A stretch of 8,571 bases of DNA, taken from assembly GCA_011049385.1 (NCBI GenBank), contig DSBX01000114.1, forward strand, positions 1 through 8,571. The letters run 5' to 3'. This stretch comes from Caldifarciminota bacterium (GTDB taxonomy: Bacteria; Hydrothermota; Tepidihabitantia; Tepidihabitantales; Tepidihabitantaceae). The notes below the pieces were generated by a model. The model saw only the letters and a list, made by a program, of their open reading frames with translations, was not told the origin of the DNA and did no database searches. The translations under genes were made by a program, and so were the position numbers. Below, piece by piece: positions 1 through 7,131 of the stretch. How positions within the stretch are numbered: position 1 is the stretch's first letter; every line of letters begins with the position of its first letter.

Positions 1-1497
1 CTCGTCGCGCTCGCGCCCGGGCTGGTGCGCTACCACACCCACGAGCTTTCCCGGCAGGCGGTGGTGCTGGTTGATGACGAGCACGGCGGTCTGCCCGGGG
101 GCGGGTTTCGGGTCTTCCACCTGCCCCTGCACGCGCTCGCGGTCGAGCACGGCGGGGAGCGGACCTCCAACTCGGTCGCGCTGGGCGCGGTCGCGGCGAT
201 GCTCGACCTCGACTTCGCCCTCCTGGAACAGGAGCTCCGTACCGGGTTCGACGGCCGGAACCGCGAGATGGCCGAGAAGAACGTCCGAAGCGCCCGGGGC
301 GGCTACGACGCCTGCCGGAAGCGGTCCGGGCCGCTGGCCCGGCTCGCCACGCGGCCGGTTCCGCCCGGGCGGCGGCTCATCACCGGCGCGGACGCGCTGG
401 CGCTGGGCGCGATTGCCGGCGGCGCGCGGTATGCGACCGGCTACCCGATGTCGCCGGGCTCGGGCGTGCTCGAAGCCTGCGCCCGGTACGCGGACCGGGC
501 CGGGCTCATCGTCGAGCAGGCCGAGGACGAAGTCGCGGCCATCAACCAGGCCTGCGGCGCGGCCTTCGGCGGCGCGCCGGCGCTGGTCGCGACCGCGGGC
601 GGCGGGCTCTGCCTGATGAACGAGGGCCTGAGCCTGGCCGGGATGACCGAGACCGGCGTGGTCGTGATGTCCGGGATGCGGCCCGGCCCCGCCACCGGGC
701 TTGCCACCCGTACCGCGCAGGCGGACCTGCTTTTCGTGCTCACCTGTGGTCACGGCGAGTTCCCCCGCGCGGTGCTCTGCCCGGCCGACGGCGCGGCCGC
801 GTTCCGGGCCGCGGCGAAGGCGGTGCGGCTGGCCGAGCGGTACCAGGCACCGGTCATCCTGCTGTTCGACCAGTGGCTGGCCGATGCGCGCTGGACCATC
901 GGCGCATTCGAGTTCGAGACCGCGCCCGGGCCGGACCGGTACGAAGGCCCGGCCGGAGAGTACCGGCGCTACCGGGTGACCGACAGCGGCATCTCGCCCC
1001 GCATCCTGCCCGGCACGCCCGGTGAACTGGTCTACGTTGACTCCGACGAGCACACCGAGGAAGGGCACATCACCGAGTCGGCCGAAGTCCGCAACGCGAT
1101 GGTCGAGAAGCGGGCGCGCAAGGCGGCGTTGCTGGCCCGGGAGATTGCGCCGCCGGAACGTTGGCCGGACGAAGACGCGGAGGCGCTCATCGCCTGCTTC
1201 GGCTCGACGCGGGGACCGGTGCGCGAAGCGGTGGCCCGCCTGCGGCGGACCGGGCGGTCGGTCGCGGTCCTGCACTTCGGCGAAGTCTGGCCCTTCCCGG
1301 CCGCGGCGACAATCGAGCTGGCCCGGCGCAGTCGGCGGCTCTTCACCGTCGAGGGCAACGCCACCGCCCAGCTCGGGCAGTTGCTGGCCCAGGAATGCGG
1401 GCTCCGGGTTGAAGGCTCGGTCCTGCGCTATGACGGGCGGCAGTTCCGGGTGGCGGAAGTCCGCGAAGCGCTGGCCCGGAAGCTGGGGGAGAAGTGA
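1..1497 (+). CDS. korA: 2-oxoacid:ferredoxin oxidoreductase, fused gamma/alpha subunit (5' end missing)
   Basis: The frame is open from the first base, so the start lies upstream; the GTG at 25 is probably an internal Val. About the first 110 residues are the end of the gamma (POR-gamma type) domain, followed by the alpha pyrimidine-binding domain with the motif YPMSPGSG (Tyr codon at 442), an EQAEDEVAAINQA stretch, AGGGLCLM, and the RPGPATGLATRTAQAD segment typical of this subfamily. The C-terminal third is the transketolase-C-like domain. With the beta subunit it should oxidatively decarboxylate a 2-oxoacid with CoA, thiamine diphosphate and ferredoxin in the cytoplasm of an anaerobe. The usual catalytic Thr of YPITP is Ser here (codon 451-453). 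Substrate (2-oxoglutarate, branched-chain or other) cannot be read from the sequence, so korA is a family-level symbol. The gene ends in TGA, overlapping the beta gene. Confidence 0.9.
   Translation, partial: LVALAPGLVRYHTHELSRQAVVLVDDEHGGLPGGGFRVFHLPLHALAVEHGGERTSNSVALGAVAAMLDLDFALLEQELRTGFDGRNREMAEKNVRSARGGYDACRKRSGPLARLATRPVPPGRRLITGADALALGAIAGGARYATGYPMSPGSGVLEACARYADRAGLIVEQAEDEVAAINQACGAAFGGAPALVATAGGGLCLMNEGLSLAGMTETGVVVMSGMRPGPATGLATRTAQADLLFVLTCGHGEFPRAVLCPADGAAAFRAAAKAVRLAERYQAPVILLFDQWLADARWTIGAFEFETAPGPDRYEGPAGEYRRYRVTDSGISPRILPGTPGELVYVDSDEHTEEGHITESAEVRNAMVEKRARKAALLAREIAPPERWPDEDAEALIACFGSTRGPVREAVARLRRTGRSVAVLHFGEVWPFPAAATIELARRSRRLFTVEGNATAQLGQLLAQECGLRVEGSVLRYDGRQFRVAEVREALARKLGEK
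1485..1491 (+). promoter_or_regulatory. Ribosome binding site of the beta subunit gene
   Basis: GGGGGAG lies five bases before the ATG at 1497 and inside the end of the alpha gene. It favours ATG 1497 over the in-frame GTG at 1494, which would sit only two bases away. The TGATG overlap suggests translational coupling. Confidence 0.6.
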
Positions 1498-2330
1498 TGC
1501 GGGCGAAGGACCGGAACTTAAACGACCCGCTGGCCTGGTGCCCGGGGTGCGGCAACTTCGGCATCCGCGAGGGTGTCAAGCAGGCGCTGGAACAGCTCGA
1601 ACTGGAGCCGCACGAGGTCGCGTTCGTCTCCGGTATCGGCCAGGCCGCCAAGGCCCCGCATTACATCCGGTGCAACCTCTATAACGGGCTTCACGGCCGA
1701 ACCCTGCCGGTCGCGACCGGGCTCAAGTTGACGAGGCCCGACCTCACCGTCATCTGCGAAGGCGGCGACGGCGACGGCTACGCCGAAGGCGGCAACCACT
1801 TCCTCCACGCCCTGCGCCGCAACCTCGACATCACCTACCTCGTCCACGACAACCAGGTCTACGGCCTGACCAAGGGCCAGGCCTCGCCGACCAGCGACAA
1901 GGGGATGAAGACCGCGACCACGCCCTTCGGCTCGGACGCGCCCGCCTTCAACCCGCTTGCGTTGGCGGTCACGCTCGACACCGGGTTTGTGGGCCGAGGG
2001 TTCTGCGGCAACCCCGCGCACCTGGCCGGGCTGATTGCCGAGGCGGTGCGCCACCCCGGCTTCGCGCTGGTCGAGATACTCCAGAACTGCGTCAGCTTCA
2101 ACAAGGTCAACACCGCGCAATGGTACCGCGAGCGGGTGCGGATTCTGGCCGATGGTGAGCACGACCCGACGGACCGGGCCGCGGCGTTCAAGCTCGCCCG
2201 GGAATGGGGCGACACCATCCCGCTCGGCGTCATCTACCGGTCAAAGCGTCCGGCCCTGCCCATCCCGGTCCGCGACCGGCCTGCGGACACCAAGGCCCTG
2301 CTCGAGCAACTCCTCCAGGACCTCGACTGA
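1497..2330 (+). CDS. korB: 2-oxoacid:ferredoxin oxidoreductase, beta subunit
   Basis: This 277-residue protein has the usual length for a KorB-type subunit. It carries the thiamine diphosphate and one [4Fe-4S] cluster and pairs with the alpha subunit encoded just upstream. Visible motifs are CPGCG (Cys15, Cys18), LHGRTLPVATG (65-75), the diphosphate/Mg motif GGDGDGYAEGGNH (89-101) with Asn119 in the HDNQVYGLTKGQ segment, and QNCVSFN with Cys198. In the structurally known archaeal enzyme four cysteines bind the cluster; here three are in place, but the GIGC cysteine is Gln49 (GIGQAAK). Cys59, ten residues further on, is the nearest alternative. From memory, GIGQAAK occurs in a subfamily of anaerobe enzymes, so this is probably a subfamily trait rather than damage. 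ATG 1497 is chosen for its Shine-Dalgarno spacing. Confidence 0.93.
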   Translation: MRAKDRNLNDPLAWCPGCGNFGIREGVKQALEQLELEPHEVAFVSGIGQAAKAPHYIRCNLYNGLHGRTLPVATGLKLTRPDLTVICEGGDGDGYAEGGNHFLHALRRNLDITYLVHDNQVYGLTKGQASPTSDKGMKTATTPFGSDAPAFNPLALAVTLDTGFVGRGFCGNPAHLAGLIAEAVRHPGFALVEILQNCVSFNKVNTAQWYRERVRILADGEHDPTDRAAAFKLAREWGDTIPLGVIYRSKRPALPIPVRDRPADTKALLEQLLQDLD

Positions 2331-2351
2331 CCGACCGGAAACCCGGGACCG

Positions 2352-2482
2352 GAACCAACCGCCGATGAACGCCGATGGACGCCCGAGGAAATCCGGGACT
2401 GTACCTCAGCCCGGCGCGTCCTCGCGCTGGGACTGTCCCGGGATTTCCGGACGGACGAACCACCCGCTGATAGACGCCGATG
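2352..2482. repeat. Pair of degenerate direct repeats flanking a hairpin
   Basis: GCCGATGAACGCCGATG at 2361-2377 and GCTGATAGACGCCGATG at 2466-2482 match at 14 of 17 positions. Both follow a related leader, GAACCAACC at 2352 and GAACCACCC at 2457. The first copy is itself built of two GCCGATGRAC-like words in tandem. Between the copies sits the inverted repeat 2387-2448. Spacers of GATGAACGC-like tandem words followed by hairpins are, from memory, seen in several environmental bacterial lineages, but I cannot assign this one to a named family. Confidence 0.5.
2387..2448. repeat. Inverted repeat (possible transcription terminator of korAB)
   Basis: GGAAATCCGGGAC (2387-2399) is the reverse complement of GTCCCGGGATTTCC (2435-2448) apart from one extra base, giving a 13-bp stem with a one-base bulge around a 35-base loop. 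The loop contains a small CGCG/CGCG pairing (2415-2418 with 2423-2426). It starts 56 bases after the beta subunit stop and could end that transcript, but there is no T-run after it, so a factor-dependent end or a relic of a repeat element fits equally well. GGGACTGT occurs directly repeated at 2395 and 2429. Confidence 0.5.
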
Positions 2483-2527
2483 CGATTCCCCTGGCCTGCG
2501 GTCTCGTCTGCGCCGGCTCCTCAGTAC

Positions 2528-2775
2528 CACCCCGGATATGCTTCCGGGGATTATCCGGAGGACGGCCTGCAGGATGCTCTGGACGATGCCCCGGACTGCG
2601 GCCCGGGGGCAAACCCGACCCGTGCTTCGGCAGAGACCCCGGCCCGGGACCCGAAGGATGCTTCCGACCCTCACCTTCGGTATGGTTCCCGGTGTCCTCT
2701 GGACATTGCCTCTACCGATTCTCCCCGTCATCACCCGGACAATGACCCGGAATACAGCCCCGGGGGTTACCCCCC
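2528..2775. repeat. Degenerate tract of about 12-base GG...CC units
   Basis: Read on the plus strand, this stretch breaks into consecutive words that begin with GG and end with CC or CCC, mostly 11-13 bases long. Examples are GGACGATGCCCC, GGACTGCGGCCC, GGCCCGGGACCC, GGTATGGTTCCC, GGACAATGACCC and GGAATACAGCCCC. Each word has complementary ends. The units have diverged strongly in their middles, so this is a worn minisatellite or a series of tiny hairpins rather than a fresh tandem repeat. The division into units was done by eye. Confidence 0.4.
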
Positions 2776-2873
2776 CACGGCCCCTGGGCGGCCCACTGGG
2801 CGGGAAAAGTGCGGTCTCGGGCCAGTTTCCTTGTCGGTCAGCGGCTGAAATGGGATACACAGAAGTGAAGGAC

Positions 2874-2901
2874 GCCGGAGGGGCGTTGTCGCCCCTCCGG
2901 C
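2874..2901 (-). terminator. Intrinsic terminator-like stem-loop for the minus-strand block
   Basis: GCCGGAGGGGCG (2874-2885) and CGCCCCTCCGGC (2890-2901) form a perfect 12-bp GC-rich stem with a TTGT loop. On the minus strand it begins 33 bases after the TAA stop and is followed by the pyrimidine-rich GTCCTTCACTTCT, a weak U tract. On the plus strand it is followed by ATTCGTGT. It could therefore act in both directions between the convergent genes. Confidence 0.75.
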
Positions 2902-2934
2902 ATTCGTGTCGGCTCAGGTTGACGACCGGCTCGA

Positions 2935-5900
2935 TTACCTCAGCAGCACCATCTGCTTCGTTTCGCTGATGTCCGGCCCGTCAAGCCGGTAGAAGTAGAC
3001 CCCGTGCGCGACCCGGCGGCCGTGGTTGTCGGTTCCGTTCCAGGTCGCTCGATGGACGCCCGGCTGATGCTCGCCGTCAACCAGGGTCTTGACCAGTCGG
3101 CCCGCCGCATCATAGACCCGCAGACCGGCGCGACCGGGCCGGGCCAGTTGGTATCTGATGACCGTGTTCCGGCTGAGCGGATTGGGCACGCAGCCGTACA
3201 GCCGGGACTGAAGCCGTTCCGGCCCGGGCTGTGCCAGCGCCCCGCCCTTGGGCGGTCGCGACCGGGCGAAAGGATACAGCTTCAGCCCGGCCAGCACCGC
3301 AGTCCCGCCGGCCCGCTCCTTCACGCCGAACCCGAGCCGCGTTCCCTGCCGCGCCCAGTCCGGCAATACCACCCGCAGTGTCTCCGGTCCTTCGGTCTTG
3401 AGTTCGACCCGGGCGACTTCCCGCCCCCGGCTCTCAAGCGTCAGTTCCAGCGTCCGGCCCGGGTCTCGGGCGAAGACCAGCTCGGCCAGATACTCCTGCC
3501 GCGGGTCCAGATACGCAAGCTCGTAGCTTAGCGAGTCGGCACCATAGTCGAACGCGATGCCGCGATTGCTCCGGTACCCGGTCCGGTACCGGGCGTAGAA
3601 GGAAGGCCGCTCCTGCCCGCCGATGAGCGTGTGCGAGGCCGTCGGACCACGGCCTCCGGCCAGGGTGCCCCCGGCCGGGCTCTGTTTGCCGAACCTCGGC
3701 TCATACAGCGAATCGCCCTCGACCGCCTCGGTCCAGAAGGCATACACCGTGTCCACGAAAGGCAAGGACCAGGGGTCGGCCGGGTCATACGAGTACAGCA
3801 CGTCCAGATGCGGCCAGGCCGAATGGACGCCCGGCGAGTTGCTCAGGTTGAGGAGGTTGCCCTCGGCATCGGCCCGGATTTCTCCGGCCCCGCTTGCGTC
3901 CGGCTCCTGCCAGCCGTACACGCCCTGGGCGCAGACCGGCTGTGCGGCCGCGCCGACACTGATGCTGTCGGCAAGAAAGACCCAGGCGTCCTCCGGTGCC
4001 CAGACATGCCGGAGCGCGGCGGTAACCGCGGCCGACTGGTCGTCCAGCCAGACCAGATAGACCAAGTCGCCGTGGGTCTCGACAAAGGGCTGACCGCCGT
4101 CCGTAACCTTCATCCCGCCGCCCGGACCGATGACTCCGCCTCCGGGTGGAACCACTGTCGTCGGTTCGACCCAGTACCAGACCTCATCGTCACGCTGCCA
4201 GGCGACGTGACTCGGGCCGCAGAACGTGTTCGCAATACTCACCAGGCTGTCGGCCATCGCCCCGGCCGTCTCCGCGACCATCGTCAGAGTAGTCCCGGCC
4301 CCGTCAACCCGGGCCAGCCGGACCTGGGACCGGTTCTGAATCTGATTATAGACCGGGAACGCGCAGGACAGGTAGCCGGTGCCATCCTGCTTTTGACCCG
4401 CAGCGATGGCCGCTGGTCCGGGCACATCGGCCCCGTTCCCGGCAAAGACCACGGTCGGCAACCAGCTCTGGTCCGGCTGACGCCGGGAGAGGAAGACCGT
4501 GTCATTCCGCAGATAGGAAACCGCGGGCAGGCCGGACCCGTCCAGGGCAAGGGCCGGGCTTCGGCCTTCATCAAGAACCAGGGTTTCCTCCCAGCTCTCG
4601 CCGCCGTCGCTTGAGCGAATGTAATGCACATTCTCGCCGTCCCCACAGACCAGATGCACATTGCCGGTCCCGGGCTCGACCGAAAGCATCCGGCCCCGGT
4701 TCGGGCCGGTGATGGTGTCGAACGCGACCCGGGGGACCGGGATGGCAGGACTCGGGCCCAGAAGAGCGAACTCCACAGAGACTGCCTTCGTCGGCAGGTC
4801 AGGGTCGCTGCTGAAGATGATCAGATTCGCGTGGTACCTGCCCGGGTTCAGCCAGATGCCGGTGAAGCCTACCGGCACTGCGGCCACGTCTCCCGGCTGG
4901 AGGGTTCCAGTTGTCTGACCCACGGACAGCCAGTCAACCGAGGGTTCCACGGTAATGCTCCACTCAAGAATCGTATCGCCGTTGTTGTGAATCAGCAGAT
5001 CCCGGTACACGGGTTGCGGTTGCTGCCCGGGCACTCTCACCAAGGTCGCATTGAGATACCTGGGGCTGTTCCAGACTTGCGGCAAGTTGGGTACCATGTA
5101 AGCGTATTGGGTCGTCACCCATCCTCCCTCACCCCCTCCGGTAATGTGGATACTTCCGAGATCGCCAACTGCCACTGCTCGGGCGAAGTACCGCTGACGG
5201 GACTTCCATAGCTCATCGCCGGCACAACTGTATTTAATGGTCGCAGCATCCCCTGTTACCACCACATTGCCTCGCCCATCCAGGGCAATCGCTCCCGCCC
5301 GGAAAACTCCAGCACTCGAGCATCTTCTTGCCCACAGCTCGTTTCCATCAGCACAGTATTTCACTGTCACATAATGCCAGCCCTGTCCGTCGTCGGCGAA
5401 ACCCGTCACATAGGCGTTACCACTATCGTCTACTGCTATGGCGAGGGCCGCGCTGCTTGAATCAGCGGTGTATTCTCGGACCCACTGCTCTTGACCACCC
5501 GGGCCATACTTGATGGTCGTGAAGTTGGCGTGCCTGTCGTGGGCTCGCGTGGCCCAACCGACCACATAAGCATTCCCCTCGTTGTCAACCGCTATCGCCC
5601 GCGCTTCGTCCCACGAGTTCCCTGGCCCCTTGTAGGTTTTCGCCCACTGCAATGCCCCCGCAGAGCTGTACTTGACGGTGGCCCACCCGAAGTCGGTAGA
5701 GTGGTCGCCTGAGAAACCGGTTACATACACATCTCCCACACTGTCTATCGCTATCGCACGGGCAAAGTTGTAAGTCGCGCGCGTGTACCTGCGCACCCAG
5801 AGTTCCTCGCCATTCGGGCTGTACTTGACGGTAGTGTACTCGCCAGAGTCTCGTACTACGCATTGGGAGTGTCCGGTGACAAGCAAGTTTTCTTCATCAT

Positions 5901-6282
5901 CAACTGCTGCTGCCGTGGCCCAATCCCGGCCACCCCAAGGACCGTCATACCTGTTTACCCAAAGCTCCTCGCCGTCCGAGTCGTACTTGATGGTCACATA
6001 ATCGTAGTGAGTGCCGGGGGCATAGCTTGCTCCTGTAACATAGAGGTTAACTTGGCCTTGAAGTATAAGTGACTGCGCGCAGCTCGTACCTTGACCGGAA
6101 TACTCTCTCACCCAAAGCACCTCGCCATTCGAGTCATACTTGATGGTGGCATAGCGCTCAGGACTGCCAACCATCCCCGCCACATATACGTTCCCATCGT
6201 CATCGACTGCCATCGCTTCTGCACGACCCGAACTACCGTATCCTCCCCTCCAGGCAGTCCCAATGACCTTGTCCGCCTCCAC
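2935..6282 (-). CDS. SBBP-propeller/Ig-like/FlgD sorting-domain protein, probably the C-terminal part of the upstream protease
   Basis: The open frame has 1,115 codons. Residues 11-395 are eight SBBP-type propeller repeats (AIAVDDxGNAYVTG ... VTVKYxxxGxELW). Residues about 415-508 form an Ig-like domain (NNGDTILEWSI, WLSVGQTTGTLQPGD, SSDPDLP). Residues 516-870 resemble a sialidase-type propeller with one Asp-box, SSDGGESWEE, at 557-566. Residues 897-1005 are an unrecognised beta-rich domain. Residues 1028-1115 are a FlgD-like/type IX-type C-terminal sorting domain (VPNPLS, LRVYDAAGRLVKTL, WNGTDNHGRRV, GVYFYRL) ending in MVLLR. Such proteins are exported and cell-surface bound, yet this frame has no signal peptide. 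It begins at a GTG directly after a TAG and in the same frame as the protease piece upstream. GGAG lies only three bases before that GTG, a poor initiation site. It is best read as the tail of one long protein, or else translated by reinitiation. Ligand unknown. Confidence 0.85.
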   Translation of the reverse strand: MEADKVIGTAWRGGYGSSGRAEAMAVDDDGNVYVAGMVGSPERYATIKYDSNGEVLWVREYSGQGTSCAQSLILQGQVNLYVTGASYAPGTHYDYVTIKYDSDGEELWVNRYDGPWGGRDWATAAAVDDEENLLVTGHSQCVVRDSGEYTTVKYSPNGEELWVRRYTRATYNFARAIAIDSVGDVYVTGFSGDHSTDFGWATVKYSSAGALQWAKTYKGPGNSWDEARAIAVDNEGNAYVVGWATRAHDRHANFTTIKYGPGGQEQWVREYTADSSSAALAIAVDDSGNAYVTGFADDGQGWHYVTVKYCADGNELWARRCSSAGVFRAGAIALDGRGNVVVTGDAATIKYSCAGDELWKSRQRYFARAVAVGDLGSIHITGGGEGGWVTTQYAYMVPNLPQVWNSPRYLNATLVRVPGQQPQPVYRDLLIHNNGDTILEWSITVEPSVDWLSVGQTTGTLQPGDVAAVPVGFTGIWLNPGRYHANLIIFSSDPDLPTKAVSVEFALLGPSPAIPVPRVAFDTITGPNRGRMLSVEPGTGNVHLVCGDGENVHYIRSSDGGESWEETLVLDEGRSPALALDGSGLPAVSYLRNDTVFLSRRQPDQSWLPTVVFAGNGADVPGPAAIAAGQKQDGTGYLSCAFPVYNQIQNRSQVRLARVDGAGTTLTMVAETAGAMADSLVSIANTFCGPSHVAWQRDDEVWYWVEPTTVVPPGGGVIGPGGGMKVTDGGQPFVETHGDLVYLVWLDDQSAAVTAALRHVWAPEDAWVFLADSISVGAAAQPVCAQGVYGWQEPDASGAGEIRADAEGNLLNLSNSPGVHSAWPHLDVLYSYDPADPWSLPFVDTVYAFWTEAVEGDSLYEPRFGKQSPAGGTLAGGRGPTASHTLIGGQERPSFYARYRTGYRSNRGIAFDYGADSLSYELAYLDPRQEYLAELVFARDPGRTLELTLESRGREVARVELKTEGPETLRVVLPDWARQGTRLGFGVKERAGGTAVLAGLKLYPFARSRPPKGGALAQPGPERLQSRLYGCVPNPLSRNTVIRYQLARPGRAGLRVYDAAGRLVKTLVDGEHQPGVHRATWNGTDNHGRRVAHGVYFYRLDGPDISETKQMVLLR
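2938..3201 (-). other. FlgD-like C-terminal secretion/sorting domain
   Basis: The last 88 residues show the order expected of FlgD-like, type IX secretion-type tails: VPNPLS near the start, an IRYQL strand, VYDAAGRLVKTL, GVHRATWNGTD, GVYFYRL and a basic end. In Bacteroidetes such tails direct the protein through the outer membrane. Whether this organism has that machinery cannot be seen here. Confidence 0.75.
5098..6252 (-). repeat. Eight tandem SBBP-type propeller repeats
   Basis: The repeats start at Trp11, Trp57, Trp108, Trp162, Trp213, Trp267, Trp317 and Trp359 of the open frame and are mostly 42-54 residues long. Each has the pattern W(V/A)xxY, then AxAIAVDxxGNxYVTG, then TxKYxxxGxEL. 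Repeat 7 is short and repeat 8 is eroded (VGDLGSIHITG, TTQYAYM). The encoding DNA is clearly less GC-rich than the rest of the gene. Confidence 0.8.
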
Positions 6283-7131
6283 CTACTCCGCCGTGTAGGT
6301 GTACGTGAGGCTGTCGGCCGGCGGAGGCCATTGCGTCACGACCGGGACCAGGACGATGTGGTCATTCCCGTCCCAGCCCATCTTGGCCGAGCCCTGATTG
6401 CCGGCATCAAGGTCTATCTTCCTTTCCACCGACTGGCCCGGGTTCCTGCATCCGACCATGGTCGCACGCCAGTTGAACCCGTCCTGACCGTCGAAGCTCA
6501 ACTCCAGGGCCTCTTCGTCACCCTGCCTCAAGAACTTGATGAAGTTCGCGCCTCCGGGCCCGGACGGAGCACGGTCACCCTGGTCCCCTGTGTCCGGATA
6601 CTCAGAGTGTGTCCGCAGGACCGCCGAAGTCGGCCAGAGGTGGGATTCCGAGAAGTAGTGGACAGTATCCGCGCGCTCCTCACCGGTGAAGTACCGCCAG
6701 ACCGCATACTGCCTCAGGGCCTCGGCCAGGTTCGACTTATAGTACATCCCGAGCACATAGCCAATATCGATCAGGGTATCTGCGTCCTTGCCCCGCTGCC
6801 CAATACGCTCCCAAACCCTTCGCGGGCAGGCGATGTTGTAGTACTCGTGCAGAAACATCGGCCAGATTGCGCCGGCGTACACGTAGTTCCGACTCGTGTC
6901 ACCATTCGACACGTAGAAATCATTGGTGATGGGGAGGTCCGGTCTGTTCAGCGGGGTGGGATACCTATACAGAAATCCAACGTATAGATTGTCGTCGGGG
7001 TAGCAGACATTTGACATCCAGGTAGCGGTGTTCTCATACCACCACCTCTCTGCTACCTCCTTAGCCGCGTTGTAGCGAAATTGAGACGCATGGTTGAACT
7101 CATGTGCAACGACATAGCGCAACAAGTCCCA
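6283..7131 (-). pseudogene. Catalytic half of an exported gluzincin metalloprotease, cut off from its N-terminus by a TAA
   Basis: The piece is open from the codon after TAA 7132-7134 to TAG 6283-6285. Its only early start candidate is TTG 7125, with no ribosome binding site. It carries the zinc motif HEFNH (7090-7104) within RYVVAHEFNHASQF. Eighteen residues after the second His comes the Glu of WWYENTATW, the expected third zinc ligand of a gluzincin. The rest is an aromatic-rich helical domain (YAGAIWPMFLHEYYN and on) and a beta-type end running to LTYTYTAE. The layout resembles, from memory, MXAN_6640-family putative metalloproteases. Without the preceding codons it lacks a signal peptide and the first strands of the fold, so it is unlikely to work alone. 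It is in the same frame as both neighbouring pieces. Confidence 0.7.

Larger units (their letters stand above)
2331..2934. other. Intergenic region between convergent genes, no gene seen
   Basis: Six hundred bases separate the TGA of the beta subunit gene from the TAA of the minus-strand block. Open frames exist on both strands because GC-rich DNA has few stops, but they overlap each other, have low-complexity translations rich in Pro, Gly and Arg, and lack ribosome binding sites or recognisable domains. The region holds the inverted repeat, the 12-base degenerate repeat tract and the terminator listed separately. Confidence 0.7.

Noticed and set aside
1518..2162. 214-codon minus-strand frame inside the beta subunit gene
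   Set aside because: The plus strand encodes a fully conserved oxidoreductase subunit here; the minus frame reflects high third-position GC.
2352..2775. CRISPR array
   Set aside because: The repeated words are short, degenerate and not separated by regular unique spacers. No cas gene is nearby.
2234..2860. Open frames in the gap on both strands (208 codons minus, 122 and 143 codons plus)
   Set aside because: They overlap one another, have low-complexity Pro/Gly/Arg-rich translations, no ribosome binding site and no domain. One runs into the start of the terminator region. GC-rich DNA leaves such frames open by chance.
3631..4614. 327-codon plus-strand frame opposite the long minus-strand gene
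   Set aside because: It is the antisense shadow of a frame with clear domain order. Its translation shows no domain and no start signal.
6283..6285. Pyrrolysine insertion at the TAG
   Set aside because: Pyrrolysine would explain only TAG, not the companion TAA at 7132. No Pyl genes are present, and the site is a domain junction rather than an active site.
6091..6987. 298-codon plus-strand frame spanning the protease/propeller junction
   Set aside because: It lies opposite the recognisable HEFNH protease and SBBP coding. No ribosome binding site or domain is seen, so it is an antisense shadow.
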